Of a stretch of DNA of 64,000 nt, positions 16,163 through 25,345 are shown piece by piece. Source of the stretch: CAHJXF01 sp038254545 (GTDB taxonomy: Bacteria; Pseudomonadota; Gammaproteobacteria; Burkholderiales; Burkholderiaceae_D). The stretch spans positions 91,058 to 155,057 of the forward strand of contig JBBSGB010000004.1 of assembly GCA_038254545.1 (NCBI GenBank), given 5' to 3'. The position numbers and the translations under genes are program-made. The number at the start of each line of letters is the position of its first letter. Within the stretch, counting starts at the first letter, position 1. The notes under the pieces were generated by a model, which had not been told where the DNA came from, did no database searches, and saw only the letters and a list, made by a program, of their open reading frames with translations.

Positions 16163-16870
16163 ATGCGCAAAGGCCTGCAAACCCGCACCGCCATCCTCGA
16201 AGCCGCGCTCGACCTCGCCAGCCGCGATGGGCTCGAAGGCCTGACCATCGGCCTCTTGGCCGATCGCATGCAGATGTCGAAAAGCGGCGTGTTCGCGCAT
16301 TTCGGCTCGCGCGAAGACCTGCAGATCGCGGTCATCCAGGAATATCACCGGCGCTTCGAGGAAGAAGTTTTCTTCCCGAGCCTGAAGGAAGCGCGCGGGC
16401 TGCCGCGACTGTCGGCGATGTTCTCGCGCTGGGTCACGCGCCACACGCGCGAGATCGACAGCGGCTGCATGTACATCAGCGGCGCGGTCGAGTACGACGA
16501 CAGGCCCGGCCCGATTCGCGACGAGCTGTTGTCGATGGTGATCGCGTGGCAGAAAGCCTTGATGCGCGCCGCCAGGCAGGCGGTCAAGGAAGGCCATCTC
16601 GTGTCGGGCACCGACTGCGAACAATTGATCTTCGAGATGCGCGCGATGGTTCTCGCGCTTCATCACGATGCGCGCTTCCTCGGTGACACGCACGCGGTCG
16701 AGCGCATCGAGCGCGGCTATGCGCGTTTGATCGACAGCTATCGCGCCAAGCCGTCGAAGGCCGCGAGGTCATCGTCACCGAAGTCATCGTCAGTGAAGCC
16801 TGCGTCCGCGAAGTCGTCCCCTCTGCGGCTCGCCGCAAAATCGCCTGGGTCGTCCGCCACCTCACGCTGA
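16163..16870 (+). CDS. TetR-family regulator of beta-oxidation
   Basis: 235 residues. The N-terminal TetR helix-turn-helix is clear (TRTAILEAALDLASRDGLEG, then LADRMQMSKSGVFAHFGSRE). The C-terminal ligand domain resembles regulators located next to acyl-CoA dehydrogenase genes, suggesting an acyl-CoA effector. The final 35 residues are a Ser/Lys/Ala-rich tail (SPKSSSVKPASAKSSPLRLA) with no predicted fold. I chose the ATG at 16163; upstream in-frame codons overlap the promoter. It probably represses itself and the downstream genes via the palindrome at 16094-16107. Confidence 0.88.
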   Translation: MRKGLQTRTAILEAALDLASRDGLEGLTIGLLADRMQMSKSGVFAHFGSREDLQIAVIQEYHRRFEEEVFFPSLKEARGLPRLSAMFSRWVTRHTREIDSGCMYISGAVEYDDRPGPIRDELLSMVIAWQKALMRAARQAVKEGHLVSGTDCEQLIFEMRAMVLALHHDARFLGDTHAVERIERGYARLIDSYRAKPSKAARSSSPKSSSVKPASAKSSPLRLAAKSPGSSATSR

Positions 16871-16934
16871 TCGCAGCCTTCTTCCCGAAACCTCCGCGCA
16901 GCACACTCGCGCTCACCGAACGTCAGGAGTTTTC

Positions 16935-18734
16935 ATGCCCGCCATCTACAACCCGCCGCTGCGCGACATGCGCTTCGTGATGCACGAAGTGCTGGCCGTC
17001 ACGCCCGCGTTGAAGGAAATCCCCGCGCATGCGGACATCGATGCCGACACCATCGATCAGGTGCTCGAGCAAGCCGGCAAGTTCTGCGCGGAAGTACTGC
17101 TGCCGCTGAATCTCTCGGGCGACCAGGAAGGCTGCCACTTCGATGCGAGCACGCACGTCGTGACCGTGCCCAAGGGTTTCAAGGAAGCCTATCGCCAGTA
17201 TTGCGAGGGCGGCTGGCCGTCGCTGTCTGGCGATCCCGCGTTCGGCGGGCAAGGCCTGCCGCATCTGCTCGAGATCGCGTTCTCGGAGATGAAGTACGCA
17301 ACCAATCAGGCGTGGACCATGTACCCGTCGCTCGCGCACGGCGTCTACAACTGTCTGCACGTGCACGGCACCGACGAGCAGAAGCAACTCTATCTGCCCA
17401 AGATCGGATCGGGGGAATGGCTGGGCACGATGTGCCTGACCGAATCGCATTGCGGCACCGACCTCGGCATGCTGCGGACCAAGGCCGAACCGCAAGCAGA
17501 CGGCAGCTACAAGCTGATTGGCAACAAGATCTTCATCTCGTCGGGCGAGCACGACATGAGCGAGAACATCGTGCACATGGTGCTGGCGCGCCTGCCCGAT
17601 GCGCCACAGGGTTCGAAAGGCATCTCGCTGTTCATCGTGCCGAAATTCCTTCCCGAGGGCACCGGCGAGAATGCCACCGCGGGCGCGCGCAATCCGATCT
17701 TCTGCGGCGCGATCGAACACAAGATGGGCATACACGGCAACGCGACCTGCCAGCTCAACCTCGACGGCGCGACCGGCTCGATGGTGAGCGCGCCCAACAA
17801 GGGACTGGCCGCGATGTTCGTGATGATGAACGGCGCGCGCCTCGCGGTCGGCGTGCAGGGTCTCGGACTGACCGAAATCGCCTATCAGAACGCAGCGGCC
17901 TACGCGAAGGACCGCATCCAGGGCCGCTCGCTGTCGGGGCCCAAGTCACCGGACCAGCCGGCCGACCCGATCATCGTGCATCCCGACGTGCGCAAGATGC
18001 TGCTGACCGCGCGCGCGTATGCCGAAGGCGGTCGCGCCTTCGCGATGTGGGTCGCTCTCCAAAGCGATCTGCTGTCGCACCCGGACGAAGAGATCCGCAA
18101 GGACGCCGACGACATGATGGCGTTGATGACGCCCATCGTGAAAGCCTTCATGACCGACAACGGCTTCTTCGCCGCATCGGGCTGCATGCAGGTGTTCGGC
18201 GGGCACGGCTACATCGCCGAATGGGGCGTCGAGCAGATGGTGCGCGATGCGCGCATCAACATGATCTACGAAGGCACCAACACCATCCAAGCGCTCGATC
18301 TTCTGGGACGCAAGATCCTGATGGACAACGGCGCGAAGATGAAGAAATTCGGCAAGATGGTGCAGGACTTCGTCGAGGCCGAAGGCACCAACGAAGCGAT
18401 GGCCGAGTTCGTCAACCCGCTCGCCGACATCGGCGACAAGGTCACCAAGCTGACGATGGAACTGGGCATGAAGGCCTTCCAGAATCGCGAGGAAGTCGGC
18501 GCGGCCGCGGTGGATTATCTGCGCGTCGCGGGGCACCTGATCTACGCGTATTTCTGGGCGCGCATGGCCAAGATCGCGTTGGAGAAGGAGAGCAGCGGCG
18601 ATCCATTTTACAAGGCCAAGCTGGCCACCGCGCGCTTCTACTTCGCGAAGCTCTTGCCCGAGACGGCGGCGGCGATCCGCAGCGCGCGCGCGGGCGCGAA
18701 GTCGCTGATGGAGATGAAAGCCGAATTGTTCTGA
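16935..18734 (+). CDS. Acyl-CoA dehydrogenase, long form with extra C-terminal domain
   Basis: First step of fatty-acid beta-oxidation: FAD-dependent alpha,beta-dehydrogenation of acyl-CoA. 599 residues, typical of the roughly 600-residue acyl-CoA dehydrogenases with an additional C-terminal helical domain. FAD/substrate motifs are WLGTMCLTESHCGTDLGM (about residues 157-174) and the catalytic-Glu motif YEGTNTIQALDLLGRK (Glu about 445). QVFGGHGYIAEWGVEQMVRD is conserved. It is 64 nt after the TetR gene and 13 nt before the next gene. Chain-length preference cannot be read from sequence. Confidence 0.95.
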   Translation: MPAIYNPPLRDMRFVMHEVLAVTPALKEIPAHADIDADTIDQVLEQAGKFCAEVLLPLNLSGDQEGCHFDASTHVVTVPKGFKEAYRQYCEGGWPSLSGDPAFGGQGLPHLLEIAFSEMKYATNQAWTMYPSLAHGVYNCLHVHGTDEQKQLYLPKIGSGEWLGTMCLTESHCGTDLGMLRTKAEPQADGSYKLIGNKIFISSGEHDMSENIVHMVLARLPDAPQGSKGISLFIVPKFLPEGTGENATAGARNPIFCGAIEHKMGIHGNATCQLNLDGATGSMVSAPNKGLAAMFVMMNGARLAVGVQGLGLTEIAYQNAAAYAKDRIQGRSLSGPKSPDQPADPIIVHPDVRKMLLTARAYAEGGRAFAMWVALQSDLLSHPDEEIRKDADDMMALMTPIVKAFMTDNGFFAASGCMQVFGGHGYIAEWGVEQMVRDARINMIYEGTNTIQALDLLGRKILMDNGAKMKKFGKMVQDFVEAEGTNEAMAEFVNPLADIGDKVTKLTMELGMKAFQNREEVGAAAVDYLRVAGHLIYAYFWARMAKIALEKESSGDPFYKAKLATARFYFAKLLPETAAAIRSARAGAKSLMEMKAELF

Positions 18735-18747
18735 TCGACCAGCACAC

Positions 18748-21156
18748 ATGACCAATTTCATCGTCAGGAAAGTCGCCGTCCTCGGCGCCGGCGTGATGGG
18801 CGCCCAGATCGCCGCGCATTGCGTGAACGCGCGTGTGCCGGTGGTGTTGTTCGACCTGCCTTCGAAGACCGGTGACAAGAACGGCATCGCCAAGAAGGCC
18901 GTCGAGCAGTTGAAGAAGCAGAGCCCCGTCCCGCTCGGTCACGCGTCCAACGCGGCGCTGATCGCGGTCGCGAACTACGACGACGATCTCGAGACGCTGC
19001 GCTCGTGCGACCTCGTGATCGAAGCGATCGCCGAACGCCTCGACTGGAAGCACGATCTGTACGCGAGCGTCGCGCCGTTCATCGCGCCGCAGGCGATCTT
19101 CGCGTCGAACACGTCAGGGTTATCGATCACGTCGCTCACCGAAGGCATGCCCGCCGCGTTGAAGCGACGCTTTTGCGGTGTGCACTTCTTCAATCCGCCG
19201 CGCTACATGCATCTGGTCGAATTGATCGGAACGGCCGATACACGGCCGGACATCCTCGACCGCCTCGAAACCTTCCTCACGACCACGCTCGGCAAGGGGG
19301 TGGTGCGCGCCAAGGACACGCCGAACTTCATCGCTAATCGCGTGGGCATCTTCTCGATGCTCGCGACCATGGTCGAGGCCGACAAGTACGGCCTTTCATT
19401 CGACGTCGTCGACGACCTCACTGGCGCGAAGATGGGTCGCGCGAAGTCGGGCACGTTTCGCACGGCTGACGTCGTCGGACTCGACACCATGGGGCACGTC
19501 GTCAAGACCATGCAGGATCATCTGCAGGACGATCCATTCGCAGCGGTCTATGCGACGCCGCCTGCGCTCGCATCGCTGGTCGAGAAGGGAACACTCGGAC
19601 AGAAAACCGGCGCGGGCTTCTACAAGAAGGTCGGTCGCGACATCCTGCGGCTGGATGCGAAGACCGGCGAGTACGTAGCGAGCGGCGCAAAGGCCGACGA
19701 GACAGTCGCGCGGATTCTCAAGAAGCCGCCGGCCGAACGCCTCAAGCTGCTGCGTGAATCTAAATCGCCGCAGGCGCAATTTTTGTGGGCGATCCTGCGC
19801 GACAGCTTTCACTACATCGCCGTGCATCTCGCGGAGATTGCCGACAACGCGCGTGAGATCGACTTCGCGATGCGCTGGGGCTTCGGGCAGAAGCAGGGCC
19901 CGTTCGAATTGTGGCAATCGGCCGGCTGGAAGGACGTGGCCGCGTGGGTCAAGGACGATATCGACAACGGTCGTGCTCTGTCGGCCGCGCCTCTGCCCGA
20001 TTGGGTCTTCGAAGGTCCGGTCGCGGAGCGCGGGGGCGTTCATCAGCCTGAAGGCTCGTATTCACCCAAGGTCAACGCGTTTGTCCCACGTTCGACACTG
20101 CCGGTCTATGAACGTCAGATCTATCGCGCGTCCCTGATCGCCGATGCGCCTGCCGCGACGGGCAAGACCATCGAGGAAGACGATTCGGCGCGCATCTGGA
20201 TACTCGATCGCGTGGGCCTGGACGATGTCGTGATCCTCTCGTTCAAAACCAAGGGGGGCGTGATCGCCCCGGGCGTGATCGCGGCTCTGGGCAAGGCGAT
20301 CGCACTGGCCGAGTCCGAATACAAGGGCCTCGTGCTATGGAGCCCCGGCCAGTTGCGCGACGAGCCGTTCTCGTACGGCGCCGACCTGCAGGCGATGCTG
20401 CCGGTGTTCATGGCGGGCGGCGTGGCGGCGATCGGGCCCGAGGAGAAGAAGCTGCAGGACGCGATGCTCGGGATCCGCTACGCCCAGGTGCCCACCGTGG
20501 CCGCGGTGGGCGGCGTGGCACTCGGTGGCGGTTGCGAAATCGCGATGTATTGCGCAAAGCGGGTCGCGAGTATCGAGACCTACATGGGCCTGGTCGAAGT
20601 CGGCGTCGGCCTTCTGCCCGGCGGCGGTGGCCTCACCTACGGTGTGCGGCGCGCCGCCGAGGAACACGCGGCCGCACCCGACAGTTCCCTGCTCGACTAC
20701 GTGAAGAAATACTTCACCAACGCGGCGACGGCGGCAGTGTCGAAGTCGGCGCTCGAAGCCAGGCAGATGGGCTATCTGCTTGAGTCCGACCCCGTCGTCT
20801 TCAACCCGCACGAGCTGCTCGCATCCGCGATCCGCGAAGCGCAGGCCATGCACGCGGCCAACTACCGTCCGCCGATGAAGACCGCCTTTCCCGTTGTCGG
20901 CCGTAGCGGCATCGCGACCATCACCGGTCAATTGATCAACATGCGCGACGGCGGCTTCATCTCTGCGCACGACTTCCACATCGGCCGCACCATCGCCGAG
21001 ATCATGTGCGGGGGCGATGTCGAAGGCGGTTCGCTGGTCGATGAGGATTGGGTGATGGCGATGGAGCGCAAGGGTTTCATGGGCCTGCTCGCACACCCGA
21101 AGTCGCAGGAACGCGTCATGGGAATGATGCAGACCGGCAAGCCGGTGCGGAACTGA
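18748..21156 (+). CDS. Bifunctional 3-hydroxyacyl-CoA dehydrogenase / enoyl-CoA hydratase
   Basis: Steps two and three of beta-oxidation in one 802-residue chain. The N-terminal NAD-binding domain (AVLGAGVMGAQIAAH, residues 10-24) with HFFNPPRYMHLVELI and the dehydrogenase C-terminal domain precede a C-terminal crotonase domain (GGVALGGGCEIAMYCAKR and GLLPGGGG, about residues 588-635). The order dehydrogenase-then-hydratase is the reverse of E. coli FadB and is the common form in TetR-linked betaproteobacterial operons. It lies between the dehydrogenase and thioesterase genes in one transcript. Confidence 0.95.
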   Translation: MTNFIVRKVAVLGAGVMGAQIAAHCVNARVPVVLFDLPSKTGDKNGIAKKAVEQLKKQSPVPLGHASNAALIAVANYDDDLETLRSCDLVIEAIAERLDWKHDLYASVAPFIAPQAIFASNTSGLSITSLTEGMPAALKRRFCGVHFFNPPRYMHLVELIGTADTRPDILDRLETFLTTTLGKGVVRAKDTPNFIANRVGIFSMLATMVEADKYGLSFDVVDDLTGAKMGRAKSGTFRTADVVGLDTMGHVVKTMQDHLQDDPFAAVYATPPALASLVEKGTLGQKTGAGFYKKVGRDILRLDAKTGEYVASGAKADETVARILKKPPAERLKLLRESKSPQAQFLWAILRDSFHYIAVHLAEIADNAREIDFAMRWGFGQKQGPFELWQSAGWKDVAAWVKDDIDNGRALSAAPLPDWVFEGPVAERGGVHQPEGSYSPKVNAFVPRSTLPVYERQIYRASLIADAPAATGKTIEEDDSARIWILDRVGLDDVVILSFKTKGGVIAPGVIAALGKAIALAESEYKGLVLWSPGQLRDEPFSYGADLQAMLPVFMAGGVAAIGPEEKKLQDAMLGIRYAQVPTVAAVGGVALGGGCEIAMYCAKRVASIETYMGLVEVGVGLLPGGGGLTYGVRRAAEEHAAAPDSSLLDYVKKYFTNAATAAVSKSALEARQMGYLLESDPVVFNPHELLASAIREAQAMHAANYRPPMKTAFPVVGRSGIATITGQLINMRDGGFISAHDFHIGRTIAEIMCGGDVEGGSLVDEDWVMAMERKGFMGLLAHPKSQERVMGMMQTGKPVRN

Positions 21157-21183
21157 GCGTCGCATTTGGCGAGAGCGATCACG

Positions 21184-21612
21184 ATGCCCGATCTCCTCAC
21201 CCACGGCCGCGCGGTCCTCGCATCGCAGCCCTTCTCGGTGCTGCTGGGCACCGAGTTGACCGCGATGAGTGCCGATGAAGTGGTGCTCGAATTGCCGCTT
21301 GCCGATCGTTTGAAGCAGCAGTTCGGCTTCGCACACGGCGGCGTGCTCAGCTATCTCGCCGACAACGCGCTCACCTATGCAGGCGGGGTGGCGCTGGGGT
21401 CCGGCGTGGTGACCGTCGAGATGAAGATCAACTATCTGCGACCCGCGATCGGCGACCGGCTGATCGCACGCTCATCGGTCGTTTCGGCCAGCCAGAACTT
21501 TGCCGTCACACGCTGCGAGGTGTTCGCGGTTCGCGATGGCAAGGAGTCGCTGTGTGCAGCCGCACAGGGGACGATTGCGCGGCTGCCCAATCAATCCAGA
21601 GAAAATTCATGA
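21184..21612 (+). CDS. PaaI-family hotdog thioesterase
   Basis: 142 residues. The hotdog motif is FAHGGVLSYLADNALTYAGG (about residues 52-71), followed by VEMKINYLRPAIGDRL. Likely hydrolyses acyl-CoA thioesters to free CoA during beta-oxidation. I chose the ATG at 21184; a TTG at 21166 is six codons upstream. The stop overlaps the thiolase ATG (ATGA at 21609), so the two are translationally coupled. Confidence 0.9.
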   Translation: MPDLLTHGRAVLASQPFSVLLGTELTAMSADEVVLELPLADRLKQQFGFAHGGVLSYLADNALTYAGGVALGSGVVTVEMKINYLRPAIGDRLIARSSVVSASQNFAVTRCEVFAVRDGKESLCAAAQGTIARLPNQSRENS

Positions 21613-22805
21613 GCAAGCAACTCCAGGACGCCTATGTCGTCGCCGCAACCCGCACCCCCATCGGCAAGGCGCCGCGCGGAATGTTCCGCAATACGCGGCC
21701 CGATGACCTGCTGATTCGCGCGATGCAATCGGCGCTCGTGCAGGTCCCTGCGCTCGACGCGAAAATGATCGAGGACGCGATCGTCGGCTGCTCGTTTCCC
21801 GAGGGCGAGCAGGGGCTGAACATGGCACGCATGGCGGTGCTGATGGCGGGCTTGCCGAAAAGCGTCGGCGGTGCGACCGTCAATCGCTATTGCGCATCGG
21901 GCCTCACGGCCCTTGCGATTGCGGCCGACCGCATCCGCGTGGGCGAGGCCGACGCGATGATCGCGGCCGGCGCCGAGTCGATGAGCATGATTCCGATGAT
22001 GGGTCACTGGCCATCGATCAATGCGATCGCGGTCCGGGACGAAAACATCGGCATGGCTTACGGCATGGGCCTCACCGCCGAGAAGGTCGCGACGCAATGG
22101 AAGGTCTCGCGCGAAGACCAGGATGCGTTCGCGCTGGCCTCGCACCAAAAGGCGATCGCGGGTCAGGCCGCGGGGGAGTTCAAGGACGAGACCACGGCTG
22201 TCGACGTGATCGAACGCTCGCCCGACCTCGCGTCGCAGGTGGTCGATGTGAAGACGCGCACCGTCGATACCGACGAAGGCGCGCGCGCCGATACCAGTCT
22301 CGAAGTCCTCGCGAAATTGCGACCGGTGTTCGCGGCCAAGGGCAGCGTGACCGCGGGCAACAGCTCGCAGACGTCCGACGGCGCGGGCGCATTGATCGTC
22401 GTCTCCGAAAAAATCCTGAAGCAGTTCGACCTGCAACCGCTCTCACGTTTCGTCTCGTTCGCGATTCGCGGCGTGCCGCCCGAGATCATGGGCATCGGTC
22501 CGAAGGAAGCGATCCCCGCGGCGCTGAAGAATGCGGGCCTTGCGCAACAGGACATGGACTGGATCGAGCTGAACGAAGCGTTCGCTGCGCAAGCGCTCGC
22601 GGTGATGCGCGACCTCGATCTCGATCCGGCCAAGGTCAATCCGATCGGCGGCGCAATCGCACTCGGCCACCCGCTAGGTGCGACCGGCGCGATCCGCTCG
22701 GCCACGGTCGTGCATGCGCTGCGCCGTCGGCAGTTGAAGTACGGCATGGTCACGATGTGCGTGGGGACGGGGATGGGTGCGGCGGGAATATTCGAGCGGA
22801 TGTGA
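21609..22805 (+). CDS. Acetyl-CoA C-acyltransferase (thiolase, FadA-like)
   Basis: Thiolytic cleavage of 3-ketoacyl-CoA, the last beta-oxidation step. 398 residues. The nucleophilic Cys is in NRYCASGLTALAIAA (about residue 96), the catalytic His in GGAIALGHPLGATGA (about 355), and the second catalytic Cys in CVGTGMGAAGIF (about 385). All three are intact, and the length is normal. With the preceding dehydrogenase and hydratase genes this makes the spiral complete. Confidence 0.96.
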   Translation: MSKQLQDAYVVAATRTPIGKAPRGMFRNTRPDDLLIRAMQSALVQVPALDAKMIEDAIVGCSFPEGEQGLNMARMAVLMAGLPKSVGGATVNRYCASGLTALAIAADRIRVGEADAMIAAGAESMSMIPMMGHWPSINAIAVRDENIGMAYGMGLTAEKVATQWKVSREDQDAFALASHQKAIAGQAAGEFKDETTAVDVIERSPDLASQVVDVKTRTVDTDEGARADTSLEVLAKLRPVFAAKGSVTAGNSSQTSDGAGALIVVSEKILKQFDLQPLSRFVSFAIRGVPPEIMGIGPKEAIPAALKNAGLAQQDMDWIELNEAFAAQALAVMRDLDLDPAKVNPIGGAIALGHPLGATGAIRSATVVHALRRRQLKYGMVTMCVGTGMGAAGIFERM

Positions 22806-22823
22806 AGCAGCAGGGAGAACGCA

Positions 22824-23411
22824 ATGACCACACACGTCCCGTATGCCGGCCACGAGCCGCGCATCGCGCCGCTGGAGCCGCCGTTCGAAGGCGAACTCGA
22901 CGCGCTGCTCGCGAAGATGACGCCGCCGGGCGCGCCCAACGTGCTCGCCCTCTTTCGCACGATCGCCAAGAACCCGAAGCTCGCCGAACGCATGATGGCC
23001 ACTGGCGGGCACTTTCTGGGCAAGGGTTCGTCACTGACTATGCGCGATCGCGAGATCGTGATCGATCGCACCTGCGCGCGCTGCGGCGCCGAATACGAAT
23101 GGGGCGTGCACGTGGCGGCATTCGCCAAACCCGCCGGTCTCAGCGATGCGGAGGTGCGTGCGACCGTGACCTGGCCGCCTTCCGATGCGTGGGCGCCGAA
23201 CGAAGCCGCCCTGATCGCGATGGTCGATGCCTTGCACGAGAATTCGACTGTCGACGACGCGATCTGGGCCGAGCTCGCGCGTCACTACGATGAAGCGCAA
23301 CTGATCGAGCTGGTGATGCTGACTGGCTGGTATCACGCGATCTCGTTTGTCTGCAACGCGCTGCGCGTGCCGCTCGAGAGCTGGCAGGCACGCTTGCCGA
23401 AGGCGCTCTGA
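22824..23411 (+). CDS. Carboxymuconolactone decarboxylase-family protein
   Basis: 195 residues of the AhpD/CMD fold. The Cys motif TCARCGAEYEWGVHVAAFAK (about residues 90-109) contains CxxC and a His, arguing for redox or peroxidase-like activity rather than true carboxymuconolactone decarboxylation. Substrate unknown. It is 18 nt after the thiolase in the same operon; related proteins often accompany beta-oxidation genes. Confidence 0.85.
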   Translation: MTTHVPYAGHEPRIAPLEPPFEGELDALLAKMTPPGAPNVLALFRTIAKNPKLAERMMATGGHFLGKGSSLTMRDREIVIDRTCARCGAEYEWGVHVAAFAKPAGLSDAEVRATVTWPPSDAWAPNEAALIAMVDALHENSTVDDAIWAELARHYDEAQLIELVMLTGWYHAISFVCNALRVPLESWQARLPKAL

Positions 23412-23443
23412 GTGGAGTGGCCGCGGTCAAAAAGGAGATGACG

Positions 23444-24439
23444 ATGGAAGCCGTTGCTGCGTGGGACCCTTCGCTTTCGCGAGCGCCCGAACCGACGCCC
23501 AGCTTCACGACCGAACGCGTGATGATCCGCGCGGCCGACGGCTACGCGCTCGCGGGGCATCGCTTTGCGCCGCTGCGCAAGGCGCACGCAGCGGTGGTGC
23601 TGCCGGCCGCGATGGGCGTGGGCCAGGCCTATTACCGTTCGTTCGCCGAACATCTCGCCGCGCAGGGCTTCGCCGTGCTGACTTTCGACTATCGCGGCAC
23701 GGGCGAGTCTGCTCCGCGACGCTTGCGCGGCTTCAAGGCGACGCTCGACGATTGCGCGCGGCTCGACTACGACGCCGCGTTGCGCGAGGCGCGTGCGTTC
23801 GTGGATGCCGAACGCAACGGCGACGAGAGCGCCGACGATGGCAACGGCAATAGCGGCGGCGCCGGCAGCGATGCGGCGCCGGCGAAGCTGTTCGTCGTCG
23901 GCCACAGCCTGGGCGGTCAACTCATCGGCATGGTGCCGTCGCGAAACCTGATCGACGGTGTCGTCACGATCGCCTGCGGCAGCGGCTACTGGCGCGAGAA
24001 CACGCCGCAACTGCTGCGCCGGGTCTGGCTGATGTGGTATTTCGCCGTGCCCGTGTACACCCTGCTCGCGGGCTATTTCCCGGGACGGCGGGTGCGCAAG
24101 GTCGGCGATCTGCCCAAAGGCGTGATCCTGCAATGGTCGCGCTGGTGCCGTGATCGCGACTATCTCGTCGGCGCCGAAGGCCCCGGGGCGCGCGCCGCCT
24201 TTGCGGACGTGCGTTGCCCGATGCTCTCCTTGTCGTTCACCGACGACGAGATGATGTCGGCGCGCAATACCGAATCGCTGCACGGTTTCTACGTCAACGC
24301 GCAGAAGACCATGCGCCGGATCGCCCCCTCCGACATCGGCGTGCCGCGCATCGGCCACTTCGGATTCTTCCGAACGAGTTTTCGGGACAGCCTCTGGCGC
24401 GAAGCGACGCAATGGTTGCGTCGGCAGAGCGCGGCCTGA
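23444..24439 (+). CDS. Alpha/beta hydrolase
   Basis: 331 residues. The nucleophile elbow is VVGHSLGGQL (about residue 155). An oxyanion-strand region FDYRGTGES precedes it, and a C-terminal GHFGFFR could supply the His. I chose the ATG at 23444 because AAAGGAG (23431-23437) is well spaced before it; a GTG at 23417 would be too early. A Gly/Asn/Asp/Ser-rich loop (about residues 125-145) interrupts the core. Probably a thioesterase or lipase feeding or ending the upstream pathway. It closes the first operon. Confidence 0.88.
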   Translation: MEAVAAWDPSLSRAPEPTPSFTTERVMIRAADGYALAGHRFAPLRKAHAAVVLPAAMGVGQAYYRSFAEHLAAQGFAVLTFDYRGTGESAPRRLRGFKATLDDCARLDYDAALREARAFVDAERNGDESADDGNGNSGGAGSDAAPAKLFVVGHSLGGQLIGMVPSRNLIDGVVTIACGSGYWRENTPQLLRRVWLMWYFAVPVYTLLAGYFPGRRVRKVGDLPKGVILQWSRWCRDRDYLVGAEGPGARAAFADVRCPMLSLSFTDDEMMSARNTESLHGFYVNAQKTMRRIAPSDIGVPRIGHFGFFRTSFRDSLWREATQWLRRQSAA

Positions 24440-24474
24440 TCGGCGCGTCCGGATCGCGGGACAACGCAGATCGG

Positions 24475-24522
24475 TTGACAAGCGTGATCGCCATCGCCAG
24501 AATGAATATGAATTCATGTTCA
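24475..24522 (+). promoter_or_regulatory. Promoter and palindromic operator of the second TetR operon
   Basis: A consensus -35 TTGACA (24475-24480), 17-bp spacer and weaker -10 CAGAAT (24498-24503) are followed immediately by a 20-bp palindrome with one mismatched pair, TGAATATGAATTCATGTTCA (24503-24522). The operator covers the expected transcription start. This suggests autorepression by the TetR protein encoded 47 nt downstream. Confidence 0.62.
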
Positions 24523-24568
24523 CAATTCGGCGAATTGCAGATAATCATCCGTTCCATCCTCGAAGCCC

Positions 24569-25345
24569 ATGCGCGCTACGAAACTGCCGAGTAAAGCCCT
24601 GCCGATCAGCAAGCGATCGCAGCCTCGCGCCATCGACAAGAAGACCCGGATCCTCCAGGCCGCGCGCTCGGTCGTGGCCGAAGGCGGCTTCCGCGAATTG
24701 CAGATGAATGCGGTCGCGAACGCCGCCGGCGTCGCGGTCGGGACCATCTACCGCTACTACCCGTCTCGCGCCGAACTCTGCGCCGCAGTCGTCAGCATCA
24801 TCTCGCAGCGTGAAGTGGAAGTCCTTGCGGAAGTCGCGACGGCCGACGGTGCGCCGTCCGACAAGCTTCGCGATGCGGTACGCACCTTCGCGGCACGCGC
24901 GATCCGCGGCCGGCGCCTGGCCTATGCACTCATCGCGGAGCCGATCGATCCCGAGGTCGAGAGCACGCGGCTCGACTACCGCCGCGCCATCGGACGCGTC
25001 TTCGAGGCCATCCTGCACGAAGGGATTGCGTCGGGAGAGTTCCGCGCTGCGCAGGACGTCGAGGTCTCGGCCGCCTGCCTGGTGGGCGCTTTCATGGAAG
25101 GCCTGGTTGGCCCTCTCGCACCGGACGCCAGGGGCATCGAAACGCGCGCGAATGAAATTGCCGAATCCATTTCGGTACTTTGCCTCGCTGCGGTGTCCAC
25201 GCCCCCTGCATTGCAACCGCTTCTCAAGACAACAACCAAGCGCGTGACCGGTCCGCCGCCTCGATCGCATTCCGCAAGCAAAGTGAAGAAGGCGCGACCG
25301 TCGTCGCGCAAGCCCTCGCGGAGAAATCACGATGAAGGTCGATAA
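24569..25345 (+). CDS. TetR-family transcriptional regulator
   Basis: 258 residues. The helix-turn-helix is canonical (KTRILQAARSVVAEGGF and VANAAGVAVGTIYRYYPSRA, about residues 24-63). The protein has a basic N-terminus and a long basic Ser/Lys/Arg-rich C-terminal tail (about residues 222-258). It overlaps the next gene by 14 nt, so it is co-translated with the AidB-like dehydrogenase it probably controls. The operator is the 20-bp palindrome at 24503-24522. Effector likely an acyl-CoA (inference). Confidence 0.9.
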   Translation: MRATKLPSKALPISKRSQPRAIDKKTRILQAARSVVAEGGFRELQMNAVANAAGVAVGTIYRYYPSRAELCAAVVSIISQREVEVLAEVATADGAPSDKLRDAVRTFAARAIRGRRLAYALIAEPIDPEVESTRLDYRRAIGRVFEAILHEGIASGEFRAAQDVEVSAACLVGAFMEGLVGPLAPDARGIETRANEIAESISVLCLAAVSTPPALQPLLKTTTKRVTGPPPRSHSASKVKKARPSSRKPSRRNHDEGR

